Below, piece by piece: positions 61,360-64,000 of a stretch of DNA of 64,000 bases. How positions within the stretch are numbered: position 1 is the first letter of the stretch; each line of letters opens with the position of its first letter. A program made the position numbers and the translations under genes. The stretch lies in NCBI GenBank assembly GCA_965219235.1, contig OZ244721.1, positions 806,001-870,000 on the forward strand. Reading direction: 5' to 3'. A model generated the notes under the pieces. The model had not been told where the DNA came from. It saw only the letters and a list, made by a program, of their open reading frames with translations, and did not search any database. Source of the DNA: CBDHCC01 sp965219235 (GTDB lineage Bacteria; Pseudomonadota; Alphaproteobacteria; Sphingomonadales; Sphingomonadaceae).

Positions 61360-62312
61360 CCCCGCACATGGCCGACTTCCTGGCGCGCGCGGGCTGGGGC
61401 GGGGCGGCGGTGGCGCCGCTGGCCGGCGACGCGTCCTTCCGCCGCTACTTCCGCGTCGGCCGGGGCGGGCGATGCGCGGTGCTGATGGACGCGCCCCCGC
61501 CGGAGGAGGAGGTGGCGCCCTTCCTCGCCATGGCCGGCTATCTCGCCCGCCACGGCTTCGCCGCGCCGCGCGTGCTGGCGGCGGACGAGGCGCGGGGTCT
61601 GGTGCTGCTCAGCGACCTGGGCGACCGGCGGATGCGCGAGGCGGTGGACGCCGATCCCACGCTCGAAGGCCCGGTGTACGAGGCGGCGGTGGACCTGCTC
61701 GTCCGCCTGCGCGACGCGGCCCCGGCCGACGTGCCGCCCTACGATTCCGCCGCGCTGCACCGGGAGGCGGCGCTGTTCGTCGACTGGTGGGCGCCGGCCG
61801 CCGACCTGGAGGTGGACCGCGACGGCCACCGCGCGGCCTGGGACGCGGTGTTCGCCGGGCTTGCCGGGGCCGGGGCGACGGTGCTGCGCGACTACCACGC
61901 GGAGAACATCATGCTGACGGGCGGGGGCGGCGCGCCGGCGCTGGCGCTGCTCGATTTCCAGGACGCGCTGGTGGGCCACCCCGCCTACGACCTCGTGTCC
62001 CTGTTGCAGGATGCGCGGCGCGACGTGTCGGCGGAGCTGGAGGCGGCGATGCTGGATCGCTATCGCTCCGCGACAGGCGAAGGCGAGGGCTTCGCGGCCG
62101 ACTACCACCGGCTGGGCGCGCAGCGGAACGCCAAGATCCTGGGCATCTTCGCCCGGCTGTCGCGCCGCGACGGCAAGCACCGCTATCTCGACCTGATGCC
62201 GCGCGTCCGCGCGCACCTCGCCCGCGACCTCGCGCACCCGGCGTTGGCGCCGGTGGCGGCGTGGTTCGCCGCCAACGTGCCGGACGACGCGACCGTGGAG
62301 CGCCGATGGTAG
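61341..62312 (+). CDS. amgK: N-acetylmuramate/N-acetylglucosamine kinase, AmgK-like
   Basis: The 323-residue aminoglycoside-phosphotransferase-fold protein has LAGDASFRRYFRV at the N-terminus, VLRDYHAENIML (Brenner motif, about residue 185) and LLDFQDALVGHPAYDLVS (about 205). The murU gene follows, overlapping by 7 nt. In Pseudomonas, AmgK phosphorylates recycled MurNAc at the anomeric carbon and MurU makes UDP-MurNAc from it, which bypasses the fosfomycin target. The ATG at 61341 has GGAGGG close by; an ATG at 61329 is possible. Confidence 0.88.
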   Translation: MAAPPVTPHMADFLARAGWGGAAVAPLAGDASFRRYFRVGRGGRCAVLMDAPPPEEEVAPFLAMAGYLARHGFAAPRVLAADEARGLVLLSDLGDRRMREAVDADPTLEGPVYEAAVDLLVRLRDAAPADVPPYDSAALHREAALFVDWWAPAADLEVDRDGHRAAWDAVFAGLAGAGATVLRDYHAENIMLTGGGGAPALALLDFQDALVGHPAYDLVSLLQDARRDVSAELEAAMLDRYRSATGEGEGFAADYHRLGAQRNAKILGIFARLSRRDGKHRYLDLMPRVRAHLARDLAHPALAPVAAWFAANVPDDATVERRW

Positions 62313-63025
62313 CGATACCGTCCTGTGCGATGGTGCTGGCCGCCGGGCTGGGCAAGCGGATGCGCCCGCTGACCGCGACGCGCCCCAAGCCGCTGATCGA
62401 GGTCGCCGGGCGCACGCTCCTCGACCACGCGCTCGACCGGCTGGAGGAGGCGGGGGTGGGGCGCGCGGTGGTGAACGTCCATTACCTCGCCGGCGCGGTC
62501 GAGGCGCACCTCGCCAAGCGCCGGCGCGGCCCCGCGACCGTGATATCCGACGAGCGCGATCAGCTGCTGGAGACCGGCGGCGGCGTGGTCAAGGCGCTGC
62601 CGATGATCGGCTGCGATCCCTTCCTGGTGGTCAACAGCGACACGATCTGGGTCGATGGGCCGTTCAATTCGCTCGCCATGCTGGCCGAGCGCTTCGACCC
62701 GGCGCGCATGGACGTCTGCCTGATGCTCGTCCCCGCGCCGCACGCCACCTGCCACGCCGGACCCGGCGACTTTCGCGTCGCCGCCGACGGCCGGCTGAGC
62801 TGGCGCAGGCCGGGCACGGTCGCCACCCACGTCTATGCCGGCGCGCACGTCTGCGCCAAGGGGCTGTTCGCCGGGTCGCCCGACGGCCCCTTCTCGCTGG
62901 TCCGGCTGTGGAGCCGCGCGATCGAGGCCGGCCGCGCCTACGGCTTCGTCCATCCCGGCCTGTGGTTCGATGTCGGCACTCCGCCGGCGATCGCCGTCAC
63001 CGAGGCGCGGCTGAAGCTTGACTGA
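62306..63025 (+). CDS. murU: MurNAc-1-phosphate uridylyltransferase, MurU-like
   Basis: The 239-residue nucleotidyltransferase has AMVLAAGLGKRMRPLT (about residue 8), RPKPLIEVAGRTLLDHA and ETGGGVVKALPMIG (about 90) and the metal-binding FLVVNSDTIWVD (about 110). ERLE-type loops and GLWFDVGTPPAI complete it. It is the partner of AmgK in recycling cell-wall sugar. The start overlaps amgK and the end overlaps addB by 8 nt. Confidence 0.9.
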   Translation: MVAIPSCAMVLAAGLGKRMRPLTATRPKPLIEVAGRTLLDHALDRLEEAGVGRAVVNVHYLAGAVEAHLAKRRRGPATVISDERDQLLETGGGVVKALPMIGCDPFLVVNSDTIWVDGPFNSLAMLAERFDPARMDVCLMLVPAPHATCHAGPGDFRVAADGRLSWRRPGTVATHVYAGAHVCAKGLFAGSPDGPFSLVRLWSRAIEAGRAYGFVHPGLWFDVGTPPAIAVTEARLKLD

Positions 63026-64000
63026 GGCGGCGCGCCCCACCGTCTCGACGATCCCCGCGCACCGCGCCTTCGCCGACGCGCTCGCCGCCGGGCTGATCCG
63101 GCGGCACGGGCGCGGGCCGCTGGATCTCGCCGGCGGCACGATCCTGCTGCCCAACGCGCGGTCGGCGCGCACGGTGCGCGACGCCTTCGTCCGCGCGAGC
63201 GCGGGCGGCCTGATCCTGCCGCGCCTGGTGGTGATCGGCGACGCGGAGCTGGACGAGGCGGTCGGGCTGCCGCTCGACGCGATGGACGACGCCCCGCTGC
63301 CGCCCGCCATCGCCCCGCTCGCGCGGCGGATGCTGCTGGCGACCGCGCTGGCGGAGCGGCTGCCGCGCGGGATCGGGCCGGCCGAGGCGGTCCGGCTGGC
63401 GGGCGCGCTCGGGGCGGCGATCGACACGCTGACGGTCGAGGAGGTCGATCCGCGCGCGCTCGCCGACCTCGACGTGCTGCCGGAGCTGCAGGCGCACTGG
63501 CAATTGTCGCTGGGCGTCTTCGCCGACCTGGCGCGCGACTGGCCCGGGATGTTGGCGGAGCGCGGGCTGATCGACCTGGCGGAGCGGCGCAACCGCCTGC
63601 TGAACCGCGTCGCGAAGGTGTGGGCGGAGCGGCCGCCGGCCGGGTTCCTGATCGCGGCGGGGGTGGAGACCGGCTCGCCCGCCGTCGCCCGGCTGCTCAA
63701 GACCGTCGCCTTTTCGCCCCGGGGCGCGGTCGTGTTCGCCGGGCTGGACCTCCTCATGCCGGACGAGGAGTGGGACTGGCTGGGCGAGGACCGCGCGGGC
63801 GAGGCGCACCCGCAGTTCGGCCCGCGCCGGCTGCTCGACCGGATGGACGTGGCCCGCGCCGAGGTCGGCGTCTGGCCGCACGGCGGCGGCGCGGACGCGA
63901 ACGAGCGGCGGGGGCGGTTGGTCGCCAGCGCGTTCGCGCCCGCGCCCTTCACGGGAGAGTGGTTCGAGCGCGTGCCCGCGCAGGCGCGGCTGAACGGCGT
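63018..64000 (+). CDS. addB: Double-strand break repair protein AddB, N-terminal part
   Basis: About 327 residues are present before the window ends. They fit alphaproteobacterial AddB: STIPAHRAFADALAAGLIRR, GTILLPNARSARTVRDAFVR, PLARRMLLATALAERLP and FLIAAGVETGSPAVARLLK. With AddA it forms the helicase-nuclease that resects DNA ends up to Chi-like sites. The likely start is a TTG within the last 8 bases of murU. The order tsaE-amgK-murU-addB(-addA) is standard in alphaproteobacteria. The 3' part lies outside. Confidence 0.88.
   Translation, partial: MTEAARPTVSTIPAHRAFADALAAGLIRRHGRGPLDLAGGTILLPNARSARTVRDAFVRASAGGLILPRLVVIGDAELDEAVGLPLDAMDDAPLPPAIAPLARRMLLATALAERLPRGIGPAEAVRLAGALGAAIDTLTVEEVDPRALADLDVLPELQAHWQLSLGVFADLARDWPGMLAERGLIDLAERRNRLLNRVAKVWAERPPAGFLIAAGVETGSPAVARLLKTVAFSPRGAVVFAGLDLLMPDEEWDWLGEDRAGEAHPQFGPRRLLDRMDVARAEVGVWPHGGGADANERRGRLVASAFAPAPFTGEWFERVPAQARLNG

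Overview
The window looks like a chromosome segment of a GC-rich alphaproteobacterium, most likely a Sphingomonas-type sphingomonad. The reasons are: average GC near 70 percent outside the first 5.4 kb; typical alphaproteobacterial cell-cycle genes (a ChpT-type phosphotransferase and a DivL-type kinase with tyrosine in place of the H-box histidine); an RpoH next to RluD; TonB-receptor and M2-peptidase genes; and dispersed palindromic repeats of the CTTCGACAAGCTCAG type that are common in this group. No rRNA, CRISPR array or complete insertion sequence is seen.

Layout. (1) 1-4.5 kb: the end of a podovirus-like prophage or prophage remnant on the minus strand, with a truncated tail-tube gene, a tail-nozzle gene split in two, a gp13-like acyltransferase-fold protein, a gp14-like internal virion protein and the start of a larger internal virion protein. 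It abuts a 5'-truncated DUF4238 gene at about 4500-4525, so two truncated genes meet head to head. (2) 5.3-8.7 kb: a 575-bp spacer, then an apparently iron-regulated TonB-dependent siderophore receptor and a PepSY-type membrane protein. (3) 8.7-16.3 kb: accA, an M48 lipoprotein peptidase, two Flp pilins, a methyltransferase, comF, glutaredoxin, deaminated-glutathione-amidase-like nitrilase, tRNA-Arg(CCU), folE and corA. (4) 16.4-28.2 kb: rpsF-rpsR-rplI, fabD, dnaX-ebfC, mtgA, a polysaccharide deacetylase, rpoH, rluD, chpT, an AmiD-type amidase, the RNase P RNA gene, a J-domain protein, a ferredoxin and sufE. (5) 28.2-32.2 kb: a phage-shock (psp) locus with divergent pspF, a perfect sigma-54 promoter, pspABC and five further small membrane-anchored coiled-coil genes related to each other and to PspB. 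(6) 32.2-44.2 kb: sodB, yciB, ftsY-dapF, a GGDEF-EAL protein, ffh-rpsP-rimM-trmD-rplS with an inverted TrxR-like gene, an HTH protein and asd. (7) 44.3-55 kb: a TMEM175-like channel, a GFA-hydrolase-GFA operon, an M2 dipeptidase, TauE/SafE, an SDR, amn, a peroxiredoxin, yqgE and ahcY. (8) 55.2-64 kb: a beta-propeller amidohydrolase, divL, tsaE, amgK, murU and the 5' part of addB.

How the genes work together. Most of the window is housekeeping: ribosome and SRP/targeting genes (ffh, ftsY, rpsP, rimM, trmD, rplS), replication (dnaX, ebfC), and cell-wall synthesis and recycling (mtgA, AmiD-like amidase, amgK-murU). Two components of the CckA-ChpT-CtrA control network are present. The envelope-stress psp locus is the most unusual accessory-looking part, because a PspB-like gene has apparently been multiplied into an array. 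Many intergenic gaps carry paired palindromes, and several genes end inside these repeats.
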